Assembly: GCF_003240565.2 (NCBI RefSeq)
Contig: NZ_CP117255.1
Location: 2,480,001 to 2,544,000 of the forward strand
Reading direction: 5' to 3'
Length of the DNA stretch: 64,000 nt
Source: Rhizobium tumorigenes
Lineage (GTDB): Bacteria > Pseudomonadota > Alphaproteobacteria > Rhizobiales > Rhizobiaceae
Position numbers and translations under genes: made by a program. Below, one piece after another: positions 32,654-41,935 of this stretch. Every line of letters begins with the position of its first letter. The stretch's first letter is position 1. The notes below the pieces were generated by a model, which had not been told where the DNA came from, searched no databases, and saw nothing but the letters and a program-made list of their open reading frames with translations.

Positions 32654-34621
32654 ATGGCAAAAAAGCTGCAGCAGGGCGGCGTCGTCCTCACAACCGACGG
32701 CGCCGAATTTGCGGTATGGTCCAGCCACGCCACCCTGCTCGAGCTCTGCATCTTTGATAAAGCGGGCACCGAAACCGCACGCCTGCCGATGACGCGTGAT
32801 GGCGATGTTCACCGCGTCGTCGTGCCGGGATTGAAAGAGGGTGCGCGCTACGGCTACCGGGCGCACGGTCCCTACGATCCCGATAACGGCCTATGGTTCG
32901 ATCCGGCTAAACTCCTCGCCGACCCCTATGCCAGGATCTTCGACCGTCCCTTCGTCTACGACAGCCGGCTCGGAATTTTCAGCAAGGATACGGCAGCGCT
33001 GATGCCGAAGGCGGTCGTCACAGCCGACATCGTCGCAAGGCGCGAGGCACCACGGTTCGCGCCCGGTGGTCTCATCTACGAAGTGGCCGTCAAGCCCTTC
33101 ACCATCCTCAATACCGATATCCCCGAGGCCCGGCGCGGCACGGTCGGCGCCTTGGCCCATCCCGCAGTTATCCGCCATTTGAAGCGGATCGGCGTCGATG
33201 CCATCGAGCTGATGCCGATCACCGCCTGGATCGACGAGCGGCATCTGCCACCGCTCGGGCTGACCAACGGTTGGGGATACAATCCGGTGTCGTTCATGGC
33301 GCTCGACCCACGGCTGGTCCCAGGCGGCATGACGGAGCTTCGCGACACGGTCGCAGCGCTGCATGCGGAAGGCATCGCCGTCATTCTCGATCTGGTCTTC
33401 AACCACACCGGCGAGAGCGACCGAGAGGGCAGCACCCTGTCCCTGCGCGGCCTCGACAACCTGTCTTTCTACCGTCATGTCGAAGGCCGCCCCGGCGAAC
33501 TCGTCAACGACACTGGCACCGGTAACACGGTGGCCTGCGACCATCCCTATATCCGCCAGCTGATCATAGACAGCCTGCGTCATTTCGTGCTGCAGGCCGG
33601 CATCGACGGTTTCCGCTTCGATCTGGCGCCGATCATCGGCCGTACCGCCGAAGGTTTCCAGGCCCACGGCGAAACCCTCAGCGCCATGCTGGCTGATGAC
33701 GTACTGGTCGACAGGATCATGATCGCCGAACCTTGGGACATCGGCCCCGGCGGCTACCAACTCGGCAATTTCCCGGCGCCGTTTCTCGAGTGGAACGACC
33801 GCGCCCGCGACGACACGCGCCGCTACTGGCGAGGCGACCACGGCATGACCGGCGATCTTGCGACCCTGCTCGCCGGCTCTGCACCATCATTCGAGCGCGA
33901 CGGCCGCAAGCAGACCCGCAGCGTCAGCTTCCTCGCCGCCCATGACGGGTTCACACTGATGGACCTCGTCTCCAACACCCAGAAGCACAATGAGGCCAAC
34001 GGCGAGAACAACCGCGACGGCCACAGCGACAATCTCTCCTGGAACAACGGTGTCGAGGGTGAAACCGACGACAGCGAGATCATCACGAGACGTCGCACTG
34101 ATGTCATGGCGATGCTGTCGACCTTGTTTGCAACGCGCGGCTCGATCATGTTGACATCCGGAGATGAGGCCGGACGTTCGCAGCGCGGAAACAACAACGC
34201 CTATTGCCAGGACAACGCCATCACCTGGGTGGACTGGGCGGCATTCGACGAGGAACTCGTCAGCCACACCGCGTTTCTCGCAGACGTCCGCAAGCGCTTC
34301 GTGATTTTTTCGCAAACCGACTTCCTTACTGACGGGGACGTCGCCTGGCTCTCGCCTTCGGCAGCGCCGATGACCGTAGAGCAATGGCAGACACCCGATC
34401 TATCCACGTTGACGATGGTGTTGAACACGGTCGACCGTCTCGAGCAAAAGCCGGCGCGTCTCGCCGTCGTGATCAACCGCACGCATGCGGAGCAAACGTT
34501 CACGCTTCCGGGCTCGGGCAACCATCCGTGGCGCCTACTCTCCGCCGGCAGTGAGGCGGAGGTTCCCGAGCATATTTCGGTCTCCTCACGCAGCGTCCGT
34601 TTCTTGGTCCAGAGGCGATAA
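32654..34621 (+). CDS. glgX: Glycogen debranching enzyme
   Basis: A 655-residue GH13 enzyme that hydrolyses alpha-1,6 branches left by phosphorylase. Residues 1-130 form a CBM48-like domain. The barrel carries DLVFNHTGE, nucleophile D323 in GFRFDLAPI, acid E359 in IAEPWDIGPG and D431 in AAHDGFTL. It is the last gene of the glg operon, eight bases after pgm. The length matches bacterial GlgX. A 76-base gap follows before the MaoC-like gene. Confidence 0.95.
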   Translation: MAKKLQQGGVVLTTDGAEFAVWSSHATLLELCIFDKAGTETARLPMTRDGDVHRVVVPGLKEGARYGYRAHGPYDPDNGLWFDPAKLLADPYARIFDRPFVYDSRLGIFSKDTAALMPKAVVTADIVARREAPRFAPGGLIYEVAVKPFTILNTDIPEARRGTVGALAHPAVIRHLKRIGVDAIELMPITAWIDERHLPPLGLTNGWGYNPVSFMALDPRLVPGGMTELRDTVAALHAEGIAVILDLVFNHTGESDREGSTLSLRGLDNLSFYRHVEGRPGELVNDTGTGNTVACDHPYIRQLIIDSLRHFVLQAGIDGFRFDLAPIIGRTAEGFQAHGETLSAMLADDVLVDRIMIAEPWDIGPGGYQLGNFPAPFLEWNDRARDDTRRYWRGDHGMTGDLATLLAGSAPSFERDGRKQTRSVSFLAAHDGFTLMDLVSNTQKHNEANGENNRDGHSDNLSWNNGVEGETDDSEIITRRRTDVMAMLSTLFATRGSIMLTSGDEAGRSQRGNNNAYCQDNAITWVDWAAFDEELVSHTAFLADVRKRFVIFSQTDFLTDGDVAWLSPSAAPMTVEQWQTPDLSTLTMVLNTVDRLEQKPARLAVVINRTHAEQTFTLPGSGNHPWRLLSAGSEAEVPEHISVSSRSVRFLVQRR

Positions 34622-34697
34622 ACCTAAAGAATTCATATCGCTTTCATCGCCTGAGCGATGTACGTCTTGGTCATCGATACCGATCGAAGGAGAGACA

Positions 34698-35189
34698 ATG
34701 CCACGCGAGATTTCACTGTCGGACGTCCAGCATATCGTCGGCACGGAAGTCGGACTGTCTGCCTGGATGCTCGTCGACCAGACGATGATCGACGCATTTG
34801 CCGATGCCACACACGACCATCAGTTCATTCATGTCGATCCGGAACGTGCCCGCGCCGAGACCCCGTTCGGTGGCACGATTGCCCACGGTTTCCTGACATT
34901 GTCGCTGCTGTCGGCCATGAACTACGATTGCCTGCCGAAAATCCGCGAGCAAACGATGGGCATCAATTACGGCTTTGAAAAAGTCCGCTTCATGTCTCCG
35001 GTCAAGCCCGGCAATCGCATCCGTGGCCACTTCATCCTCACCGAGGCCCGCTTCCGCGGCGCCGGCATGATCATGCTCACCTACGAGGTGACGGTCGAGA
35101 TCGAGGACGAACGCAAGCCCGCCCTCACCGCCACCTGGATCACCATTACCCAGTTCGATCCGAAGGACCGGCCGGAGGACCACGAGTAA
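34698..35189 (+). CDS. MaoC-like hydratase
   Basis: A 163-residue single hotdog-fold protein of the MaoC/R-specific enoyl-CoA hydratase group. The hydratase-2 signature is visible as FADATHDHQFIHVDPERA (about residues 33-50), with the catalytic Asp and His, followed by GGTIAHGFLTLSLLS. It probably hydrates trans-2-enoyl-CoA. GGAGAG upstream supports ATG 34698. Independent of the glycogen operon, though such enzymes can feed polyhydroxyalkanoate storage; that link is speculation. Confidence 0.87.
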   Translation: MPREISLSDVQHIVGTEVGLSAWMLVDQTMIDAFADATHDHQFIHVDPERARAETPFGGTIAHGFLTLSLLSAMNYDCLPKIREQTMGINYGFEKVRFMSPVKPGNRIRGHFILTEARFRGAGMIMLTYEVTVEIEDERKPALTATWITITQFDPKDRPEDHE

Positions 35190-35283
35190 GCTCATGGCGC
35201 TCGACGGCACTTGCTGCCTCGCTCAACGCTTGAACCAAAGAATCCCGTCGAGGTATCCCCGCAACCGTTAAGCAAAACCGAAC

Positions 35284-35307
35284 GAAAAATCCCCGCGCGA
35301 GGCGGGG
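35284..35307 (-). terminator. Terminator of the sox operon
   Basis: Read on the minus strand, CCCCGC (35307-35302) pairs with GCGGGG (35296-35291) around a 5-base loop and is followed by ATTTTTCG (35290-35283). It lies 26 bases after the soxG stop. Confidence 0.8.
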
Positions 35308-35332
35308 ACCATGGCTTCAGCGAAATGTTCGC

Positions 35333-35881
35333 TCAGTGCGCTGCATCTTCCGAGGCTTCGGCGAGAAGCCCGAAAACATAATCCGAAAACGATCGCCAGC
35401 ACTCGACCTTGAAAGTCTCCGCATCCAGCCGCACCAGCACGATCTCCACCTTTCCGAACAGCGTGCGCGAGCAGGCGCCGACCGGAAAGACGCCGAGCGA
35501 CAGGTCCTGCGGGCAGCCGGCCGAAAGGCAGGCTTCGGCATCAGGTCCCGACACGATAATGCCGGTGTTGCGGTGGGACACATCGGCTGCCGAATGCAGC
35601 ACGCCCGAGCCGCCCGCGATGGCAACCAGATCGACTTCACCGTCGTCGATGACCAGCCATTCGTCCGGCCCAAGCCACAGCGCCATCCGGTTTCCCGTCT
35701 GGGCCGACGTCTTCGGGCTTGTCGGCAGGGCCAGACCCAGCGCGGATGACAGGGCTGCAACGGAGGCATCGGGCGCGCGCAGCGATATTCGGCTGGCGGG
35801 CTTGGCCGGTGTCAGGCGAACGCCGGCGGAGCCGCCGTGGCGCCCGGCGAGCGGCGATGTGCGAATTGCCTGATCAACCAT
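35333..35881 (-). CDS. soxG: Sarcosine oxidase gamma subunit
   Basis: A 182-residue protein of usual length for SoxG, the small subunit of heterotetrameric sarcosine oxidase. It contains GRHGGSAGVRLTPAKPASR at the start, LWLGPDEWLVI mid-protein and DVSHRNTGIIVSG, all typical. ATG 35881 overlaps the soxA stop by eight bases. It is last in the minus-strand order soxB-soxD-soxA-soxG and precedes a terminator. The complex demethylates sarcosine to glycine with hydrogen peroxide and methylene-tetrahydrofolate as products. Confidence 0.88.
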   Translation of the reverse strand: MVDQAIRTSPLAGRHGGSAGVRLTPAKPASRISLRAPDASVAALSSALGLALPTSPKTSAQTGNRMALWLGPDEWLVIDDGEVDLVAIAGGSGVLHSAADVSHRNTGIIVSGPDAEACLSAGCPQDLSLGVFPVGACSRTLFGKVEIVLVRLDAETFKVECWRSFSDYVFGLLAEASEDAAH

Positions 35882-38867
35882 GAATCCGGCCTCCTTCCTT
35901 GTCAAAGAACACCATGTCGGTCACCTCGACGGCGATTGTCTTGTCGGGCATCGGCACATAGAGCGTTTTTCCCATGCGCTCGCGGCCGCCGGCCACCAGC
36001 GCGAAGGCGATGGACCGACCGCAATTTTCCGACCAGTAGGCCGACGTCACGTGGCCAAGCATCGTCATCGGCTTAGGCTCGTTCGGATCGGCAACGATCT
36101 GGGCGCCCTCCTCCAGAACGACGTTCGGATCCTTGGTAACCAGCCCGACCAGCTGCTTGCGGCCCTGCTTGACGAGATCCGGCCGCTTCAGGCCGCGGAT
36201 TCCGACAAAATCCGTCTTCTTCTTTGAAACCGCCCAGTTGAGGCCGGCATCGTCTGGGGTAACGGTGCCGTCGGTATCCTGGCCAACGATGATGTAACCC
36301 TTCTCGGCGCGCAGCACGTGCATGGTCTCGGTACCGTAGGCACAGGCGCCGAGTTTCTCCGCACGGGCCCAGACAGCTTCGAGCACCGACTGTCCATAAT
36401 CCGCCGGCACGTTGATCTCGTAGCCGACATCGCCGGTAAACGAGACGCGGAAAAGCCGTGTCGGAACGCCACAGAATTTGCCTTCCGCAACACTCATATG
36501 CGGAAATGCCTCGTTAGACAGGTCGATGCCCTCGACGAAGGGCTCGATGATCTCGCGCGCCTTCGGGCCTTGGACAGCGATGACCGCCCATTGCTCGGTT
36601 GTCGATGTCAGCCACACCTTCAGATGCGGAAATTCCGTCTGCAGGTAGTCTTCCATGTGATGCATCACGCGCGGCGCACCGCCGGTCGTCGTCGTCACGT
36701 GGAAGCGGTCCTCGGCCAGCCGCCCGACGACGCCGTCGTCATAAACGAAGCCGTCTTCGCGCAGCATTATGCCGTATCGGCAGCGGCCGGGCTTCAGCGT
36801 ATCCCAGGCATTGGTATAGATGAGGTTGAGGAATTCTGCAGCATCCGGGCCGACCACCTCGATCTTGCCGAGCGTCGAGGCGTCGAAGATGCCCGCCACT
36901 GCACGCACGGTTCGGCACTCGCGGTTGACCGCCTGGTGCATCGTCTCGCCGGCACGCGGATAGAACCAGGCGCGCTTCCAGTTGCCCACATCCTCGAAGA
37001 TCGCTCCGTGCGCCTCTTCCCAGGCGTGCAGAGGCGTCTTGCGAGCGGGATCAAAGTGATCGCCACGCGAATGGCCGACCAGCGTGCCGTAGGTGACCGG
37101 CGTATAGGGCGAGCGGAAGGTCGTCAGGCCGACCTGGGGAATGGGGCGGTCCAGCACTTCTGCGGCAATCGCCAGCCCGTGCATGTTCGACAGCTTACCC
37201 TGGTCGGATGCCATGCCATTGGTCGTGAAGCGCTTGATATGCTCGATCGAGTGCATGCCTTCGCGCACTGCGAGCCGGATATCCTTGGCGCAGACATCGT
37301 GCTGGAAATCGACAAAGGCCTTGGCGGAGGTATCCGGGCCGGCACCTTCGGCAGCGCCGACCATGCCGCCAGTCCACTCGAAGGCCTGTTCGCCGGTCAG
37401 CAGGATCTTGCCGTCGCCGGTGGCACCTGTGGCCCGCGCCATCAGTTCGCCGGCAGCCAGCGATTCCTCGATGGTCTGCTGCAGGCCGTCGGTACCGTTG
37501 CAGGCGCCGATGGACAGGCAATCCTGCGCATAGGTGCCGGGCAGGAAGCGCTGCCCCTCTGCATCGAACCTCAGCTTTCCCCGCGACTGCGAGAACATAT
37601 GCACCGACGGCGTCCAGCCAGCCGACATCAGCAGCGCATCGACGGCAATCTTGCGCTTGGCACCGCCGCCGTTGCGCGCAACTGTCATCGACGATACCCG
37701 AAGCCGGCCCGAGGTATCGATGACCGAATGGCCTGCGAGAACTTCGATGCCGAGACGGCGGGCTTCCGCCAGCACCGCCTCGCCGGGCCGGGTGCGGCAA
37801 TCGACGATGGCCGACACAGACACGCCGGCCTTTTTGAGGTCGAAGGCAGCTTCATAGGCCGAATCATGGGCCGTATAGACGCCGATCCTGGCGCCGACAG
37901 CGACGCCGTAATGGTTGAGATACTCTCGCGCGGCCGATGCCAGCATGATGCCCGGCCGGTCGTTGTTGGCAAACACCATATGCCGCTCGATGGCGCCGGT
38001 GGCGAGGATCACGCGCCGGGCGCGAACCTGGATCAGCCGTTCGCGCGGCAGCTTGCGGTCAGGGCGGGCCATATGGTCGGTGACGCGTTCGGCCAACGCC
38101 ACGAAATTATGGTTATAGTAGCCAAAAGCCGTGGTGCGGGTCAGCACCTCGACATTCGGCAGGGCCTTCAACCGTGCCGCGACGGACTGCGCCCAGTCAT
38201 AGCCATCGACGCCGTCAATCCGGACGCTGGCATCGAAATGCAGCGCGCCACCGACAGTCGCCTGCTCGTCGCAGAGCAGGACCTTGGCACCTGCTTCGGC
38301 AGCAGCGAGCGCTGCCGACAGGCCGGCAATGCCGCCGCCGACCACCAGCACATCGCAATGGGCAAACCGGCTGGCATAGTGGTCCGGATCGGCCTCAGTC
38401 GGCGCAACGCCGAGACCGGCAGCCCGGCGGATGATAGGCTCATAGACATGCTTCCACGCAGCCTTCGGCCACATGAAGGTCTTGTAGTAGAAGCCGGCCG
38501 CAAAGAACGGCGACAGGAAGTTATTGATGCCGCCGATGTCGAAGCCGAGCGACGGAAAGCGGTTCTGCGAAAGCACCTTCATGCCATCGAAAACTTCCTG
38601 CACGCTGGCCCTCACATTCGGCTGGCGACGCGCCGAATCGCGCGAAATGTCGAGCAGCGCGTTCGGCTCCTCGGCGCCCGACGACAGGATGCCGCGCGGC
38701 CGGTGATATTTGAACGAGCGGCCCACAAGGTGGACGCCATTGGCCAGCAGCGCAGATGCGGCAGTGTCGCCCTCGAGCGCGGTGTAGGTCTTGCCGTCGA
38801 AGGTGAAGCGGGCGGTCTTGGCAGGCGTCAGGCGGCCTGCGCCGGGTATGCGATTGGCGCCGCTCAT
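35874..38867 (-). CDS. soxA: Sarcosine oxidase alpha subunit
   Basis: A 997-residue subunit. Residues 1-100 form a 2Fe-2S-like domain without the iron ligands, as in the family (FTFDGKTYTALEGDTAASAL). Residues 165-430 are a dinucleotide-binding domain (VLVVGGGIAGLSAALAAAEAG, NAD+). The C-terminal 380 residues are a GcvT-like aminomethyltransferase domain that binds tetrahydrofolate (EVVGPDAAEFLNLIYTNAWD, GDVGYEINVPADYG). The start overlaps the soxD stop by four bases (ATGA). It works with SoxB, which holds the covalent FMN/FAD oxidation site. Confidence 0.96.
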   Translation of the reverse strand: MSGANRIPGAGRLTPAKTARFTFDGKTYTALEGDTAASALLANGVHLVGRSFKYHRPRGILSSGAEEPNALLDISRDSARRQPNVRASVQEVFDGMKVLSQNRFPSLGFDIGGINNFLSPFFAAGFYYKTFMWPKAAWKHVYEPIIRRAAGLGVAPTEADPDHYASRFAHCDVLVVGGGIAGLSAALAAAEAGAKVLLCDEQATVGGALHFDASVRIDGVDGYDWAQSVAARLKALPNVEVLTRTTAFGYYNHNFVALAERVTDHMARPDRKLPRERLIQVRARRVILATGAIERHMVFANNDRPGIMLASAAREYLNHYGVAVGARIGVYTAHDSAYEAAFDLKKAGVSVSAIVDCRTRPGEAVLAEARRLGIEVLAGHSVIDTSGRLRVSSMTVARNGGGAKRKIAVDALLMSAGWTPSVHMFSQSRGKLRFDAEGQRFLPGTYAQDCLSIGACNGTDGLQQTIEESLAAGELMARATGATGDGKILLTGEQAFEWTGGMVGAAEGAGPDTSAKAFVDFQHDVCAKDIRLAVREGMHSIEHIKRFTTNGMASDQGKLSNMHGLAIAAEVLDRPIPQVGLTTFRSPYTPVTYGTLVGHSRGDHFDPARKTPLHAWEEAHGAIFEDVGNWKRAWFYPRAGETMHQAVNRECRTVRAVAGIFDASTLGKIEVVGPDAAEFLNLIYTNAWDTLKPGRCRYGIMLREDGFVYDDGVVGRLAEDRFHVTTTTGGAPRVMHHMEDYLQTEFPHLKVWLTSTTEQWAVIAVQGPKAREIIEPFVEGIDLSNEAFPHMSVAEGKFCGVPTRLFRVSFTGDVGYEINVPADYGQSVLEAVWARAEKLGACAYGTETMHVLRAEKGYIIVGQDTDGTVTPDDAGLNWAVSKKKTDFVGIRGLKRPDLVKQGRKQLVGLVTKDPNVVLEEGAQIVADPNEPKPMTMLGHVTSAYWSENCGRSIAFALVAGGRERMGKTLYVPMPDKTIAVEVTDMVFFDKEGGRIHG

Positions 38868-39205
38868 CGGGCGTCTCCTTCCGTCGCTTCATAGGTTTCG
38901 ACGGGCGCATTGGTGACTGCGGTGGCGTCGATATCGGGCTTCGGTTCGCCGGCCTTGTAGGTCTGCAGGAACTTGTCGCTGACGGTATCGCGGGCCGCAT
39001 TGAAGAAGCGGCCGCAGCCATGCATATGGCGCCAGCGCTCGAAGATCAGGCCCTTCGGATTATCCCGCAGGAAGAAGAACTCCTCGAATTCCTCGTCGGA
39101 GATGGCTGAAATGTCGGAAGGACGAACGATATGCGCGTCGCCGCAGTTGCGGAACTCGAGCTCCGAACGCTCTTCGCGGCAATAGGGGCAGTAGATCAGC
39201 AGCAT
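38864..39205 (-). CDS. soxD: Sarcosine oxidase delta subunit
   Basis: A 113-residue zinc-binding subunit. The expected ligands are C6 and C9 in YCPYCREER, and H60 and C64 in WRHMHGCGRFF, which lie at the spacing seen in the structurally known enzyme. ATG 39205 was chosen because the zinc site begins right after it; the frame is open further upstream into the RIME-like repeat without similarity. It is separated from soxB by 235 bases holding that palindrome, unlike the tight packing of the other sox genes. Confidence 0.93.
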   Translation of the reverse strand: MLLIYCPYCREERSELEFRNCGDAHIVRPSDISAISDEEFEEFFFLRDNPKGLIFERWRHMHGCGRFFNAARDTVSDKFLQTYKAGEPKPDIDATAVTNAPVETYEATEGDAR

Positions 39206-39285
39206 GGGGAACTCCCGGCCGGGTGGGCATGGCGGATGTGATATTCGGCGGCAGGACGGAGAGTGGCCCGGATGTGGCGGCCTAT

Positions 39286-39412
39286 CCCCCTCTGCCCCTT
39301 CGGGACATCTCGCCCACAAGGGGAGAGATCATTCATTTCCCTTATGAAAACCGGCGTCGATGGGGATCCCCCCCCTTGTGGGCGAGATGTCACCGAAGGT
39401 GACAGAGGGGGG
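39286..39412. repeat. RIME-like large palindromic intergenic repeat
   Basis: Two arms of about 42 bases, 39286-39327 and 39369-39412, are inverted copies: the left reads CCCCCTCTGCCCCTTCGGGA then CATCTCGCCCACAAGGGG, and the right is its near-exact reverse complement. The arms flank a 41-base centre. Sequence and size match the rhizobial intergenic mosaic elements known from Rhizobium and Sinorhizobium. It lies between soxB and soxD, so a strong hairpin would form in the sox transcript. Confidence 0.8.
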
Positions 39413-39440
39413 TGGCTCCGAACTCGAGACATCGTTGCCA

Positions 39441-40694
39441 TCAATGTGCCACCGCCGCAGCTGCCGCTTCGTCGATCAGGCGGCCGGACCGGAAGCGGTC
39501 CAGCGCCAGGCCAGCCGAGAACCTGTGCGGTTCGTCGCGGGCGATCAGGTGGGCAAACAGATGCGCCGAACCCGGCGTTGCCTTGAAGCCGCCCGTGCCC
39601 CAGCCGCAATTGACGTAAAGCCCCGGCACCGGCGTCCTCGACTGGATCGCCGAACGATCCGGCGTATTGTCGACAATACCGCCCCAGGAGCGCATCATCT
39701 TGACGCGCCGGAACATCGGAAAAAGTTCGCAGATCGCATCGAGCGTATGGGTGATGATCTGCAGGCCGCCAGTCTGGGAGTAGGAATTGTACTGGTCGGT
39801 ACCGGCCCCAATCACCAGCTCGCCCTTGTCGGACTGCGAAATATAGGCATGCACGGTGTTCGACATGACGACGCAGGGGAAGATCGGCTTCAGCGGCTCG
39901 GACACCAGCGCCTGCAGCGGCGTCGACTGCAGTGGCACGCGGACATCGGCCATCTTCATCACGGTCGTCGTATGGCCGGCAGCGGAAACGCCGATCTTCT
40001 TTGTCCCGATCAGGCCGCGCGTCGTATCGACGCCGGTAACCTCGCCGTTCGGCCCGCGCCGGATGCCGGTGACTTCGCAATTCTGGATGATGTGCACGCC
40101 ACGATCGGCCGCAGCGCGGGCATAGCCCCAGGCGACGGCATCGTGACGGGCAGTTCCGCCACGGCGCTGCAGGGCTGCACCGTTGATCGGATAGCGGGCG
40201 CTGGCTGAGATATCGAGCGGCGGACAGAAAGCCTTTGCCTGCTCCGGCGTCAGCCACTCGTTGTCGATGCCGTAGAGCCGGTTGGCATGGATATGGCGCT
40301 TGAAAGACTGCTGGTCGTGGACGTTGTGCGACAGCATCATCACACCGCGCGGCGAATACATGACGTTATAGTTAAGCTCCTGGCTCAGCCCTTCCCAAAG
40401 CTTCAGCGAGTGCTCGTAGATGTGCATGCTCTCTTCGTAGAGATAGTTCGAGCGGATAATCGTCGTGTTGCGGCCGGTATTGCCGCCGCCGAGCCAGCCC
40501 TTCTCGATGACAGCGACATTGGTTATGCCGTGCTCCTTGGCCAGATAATAGGCCGCCCCAAGCCCGTGCCCCCCGGCGCCGATGATGACGACATCGTATT
40601 CCTTGCGCGGCTCGGGCGAGGTCCACTGGGCGTCCCAGCCTTTGTGTCCACGTAACGCCTCGCGAGCCACGGCAAAAACCGAGTATTTCCGCAT
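39441..40694 (-). CDS. soxB: Sarcosine oxidase beta subunit
   Basis: A 417-residue flavoprotein of the DAO family and usual SoxB length. The FAD-binding motif IIGAGGHGLGAAY lies near residues 38-50, followed by EKGWLGGGNTGRNTTI. The C-terminal NCGWGTGGFKATPGSAH region is typical. It catalyses sarcosine oxidation within the heterotetramer. I chose ATG 40694, preceded by AAGGAG at suitable distance; a GTG at 40700 is in frame but too close to it. First gene of the sox operon. The AraC-type regulator upstream on the same strand could control it. Confidence 0.95.
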   Translation of the reverse strand: MRKYSVFAVAREALRGHKGWDAQWTSPEPRKEYDVVIIGAGGHGLGAAYYLAKEHGITNVAVIEKGWLGGGNTGRNTTIIRSNYLYEESMHIYEHSLKLWEGLSQELNYNVMYSPRGVMMLSHNVHDQQSFKRHIHANRLYGIDNEWLTPEQAKAFCPPLDISASARYPINGAALQRRGGTARHDAVAWGYARAAADRGVHIIQNCEVTGIRRGPNGEVTGVDTTRGLIGTKKIGVSAAGHTTTVMKMADVRVPLQSTPLQALVSEPLKPIFPCVVMSNTVHAYISQSDKGELVIGAGTDQYNSYSQTGGLQIITHTLDAICELFPMFRRVKMMRSWGGIVDNTPDRSAIQSRTPVPGLYVNCGWGTGGFKATPGSAHLFAHLIARDEPHRFSAGLALDRFRSGRLIDEAAAAAVAH

Positions 40695-40790
40695 TCGCAC
40701 TTACTCCTTGGGGAAGAGCTCTTCCAATGGGCCATACAAATCGCAAATCGAAAACCGACACAACGGTTCTTTTGCGACGCATTTGACGCA

Positions 40791-40802
40791 GGTGTCGACA
40801 CC
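40791..40802. promoter_or_regulatory. Perfect 12-bp palindrome upstream of soxB
   Basis: GGTGTCGACACC lies in the gap between the AraC gene and soxB, 97 bases before the soxB start. A palindrome this position could be an operator, but the bound regulator is unknown, and AraC proteins usually bind direct repeats. Confidence 0.25.
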
Positions 40803-40952
40803 GGGGGAATTGGGGATGGATTGCGGGGATTTTTGGGGAGTAGGATGTGCGGATAGCGGCAGTCTGGCTGAAGAGGAAGGAAACGCAGCCTTCGGGATGC
40901 ATGGACAGGTGAGCATACCGACTTGCCGAACCGCGTGACGCCTGCGTGACGC

Positions 40953-41828
40953 TTACACCCTCAACGCGCCGGGGGTCAGGCCATCTTCCCGGCGCATGAT
41001 GGCCGTGAGGTGGCTTTGGCTGGAGAAGCCGCAGTCGATCGCGATCTCGGCCAGCGGCAGCCGTCCATTGACGATCAGTGCGCGGGCCTGATCGAGGCGC
41101 AGGCGGGTGAAATACTGGTGCGGGCTCGTCCCCGTCCGGCGCCGGAAGGAGCGCAGCATCTGGCTCGACGAGAGCTCGACCAGCGCGGCCAGGGCGTCGA
41201 GCCGGACGCCGTCTGTAAGATGCGCCTGCATATGGTCGCGCACCTGGCGGAACTGCCGGTCCGACAGGCCGCCCAGATCCTTTTGGGGTCGGGCGACGCC
41301 ATATTGCCGGATGAGGTGGATGCCGAGCAGGTTGAGCAGCGAATCGAGCTCGAGGCTCGCCATCGTCCCGTGCGTACCCGAACGCAGCTCCTCGCGCAGC
41401 ATGCCGCCGAGCAGCCCGACACGGCGGTCGACGACCGGCAAGGCGTCCGCGACGACGGTGGCAGACGGCAGGTCGAGGTCGGACTGGGCGAGGTCATCGA
41501 GCCACTGCTGCGACAGCGAGAACGCCGCCACCTCCTTGGGCTCATGCCAGCGCGCCCAGTAGTCCGCGCCTGCAGGCACGATTTCGCAGCACCCGCTGGC
41601 AGCCGAAGCGGTGCGGATCCGCGTGCCGCCGAGACGCGACTCTCGGTTGCTGAAGGGCTTGAACGACAACAACACAAGATGATGGGGGATCGACTGGCTG
41701 ATCTCGCCGGCGTTCCGCCGGTTCCACGCCGCCGTCCCGAAATCCGACCGGACAAGCCGGCCCCAGTTCGGCACTGGCGCGTCAGCGGTGGCGACATGGG
41801 GAGCTTCGGGTGGAATGGCATCAGACAT
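40953..41828 (-). CDS. AraC family transcriptional regulator
   Basis: A 291-residue regulator. The C-terminal 100 residues hold two helix-turn-helix units (VRLDALAALVELSSSQMLRS and LPLAEIAIDCGFSSQSHLTA), standard for AraC/XylS. The N-terminal half is an AraC-ligand-binding-like domain (PHHLVLLSFKPFSNRES). ATG 41828 is preferred over 41864 because of a nearby GGGGAA and the family length; either is possible. It is divergent from the SDR gene 107 bases away and upstream of soxB, so either may be its target. Confidence 0.88.
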   Translation of the reverse strand: MSDAIPPEAPHVATADAPVPNWGRLVRSDFGTAAWNRRNAGEISQSIPHHLVLLSFKPFSNRESRLGGTRIRTASAASGCCEIVPAGADYWARWHEPKEVAAFSLSQQWLDDLAQSDLDLPSATVVADALPVVDRRVGLLGGMLREELRSGTHGTMASLELDSLLNLLGIHLIRQYGVARPQKDLGGLSDRQFRQVRDHMQAHLTDGVRLDALAALVELSSSQMLRSFRRRTGTSPHQYFTRLRLDQARALIVNGRLPLAEIAIDCGFSSQSHLTAIMRREDGLTPGALRV

Positions 41829-41935
41829 GTCTGTTCCCCGTACGGCGTGCGGATTTACTAACAACGATGCGCGTATCCTGAAAGCCGCACCCCTCCATGT
41901 CGCCTATTGCTTGCTCATCAACAAGGAGAAAGACA

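Noticed and set aside
36318..38894. An 858-codon plus-strand frame opposite soxA
   Set aside because: Its translation has no recognisable domain; the minus-strand SoxA is clear and fits the operon.
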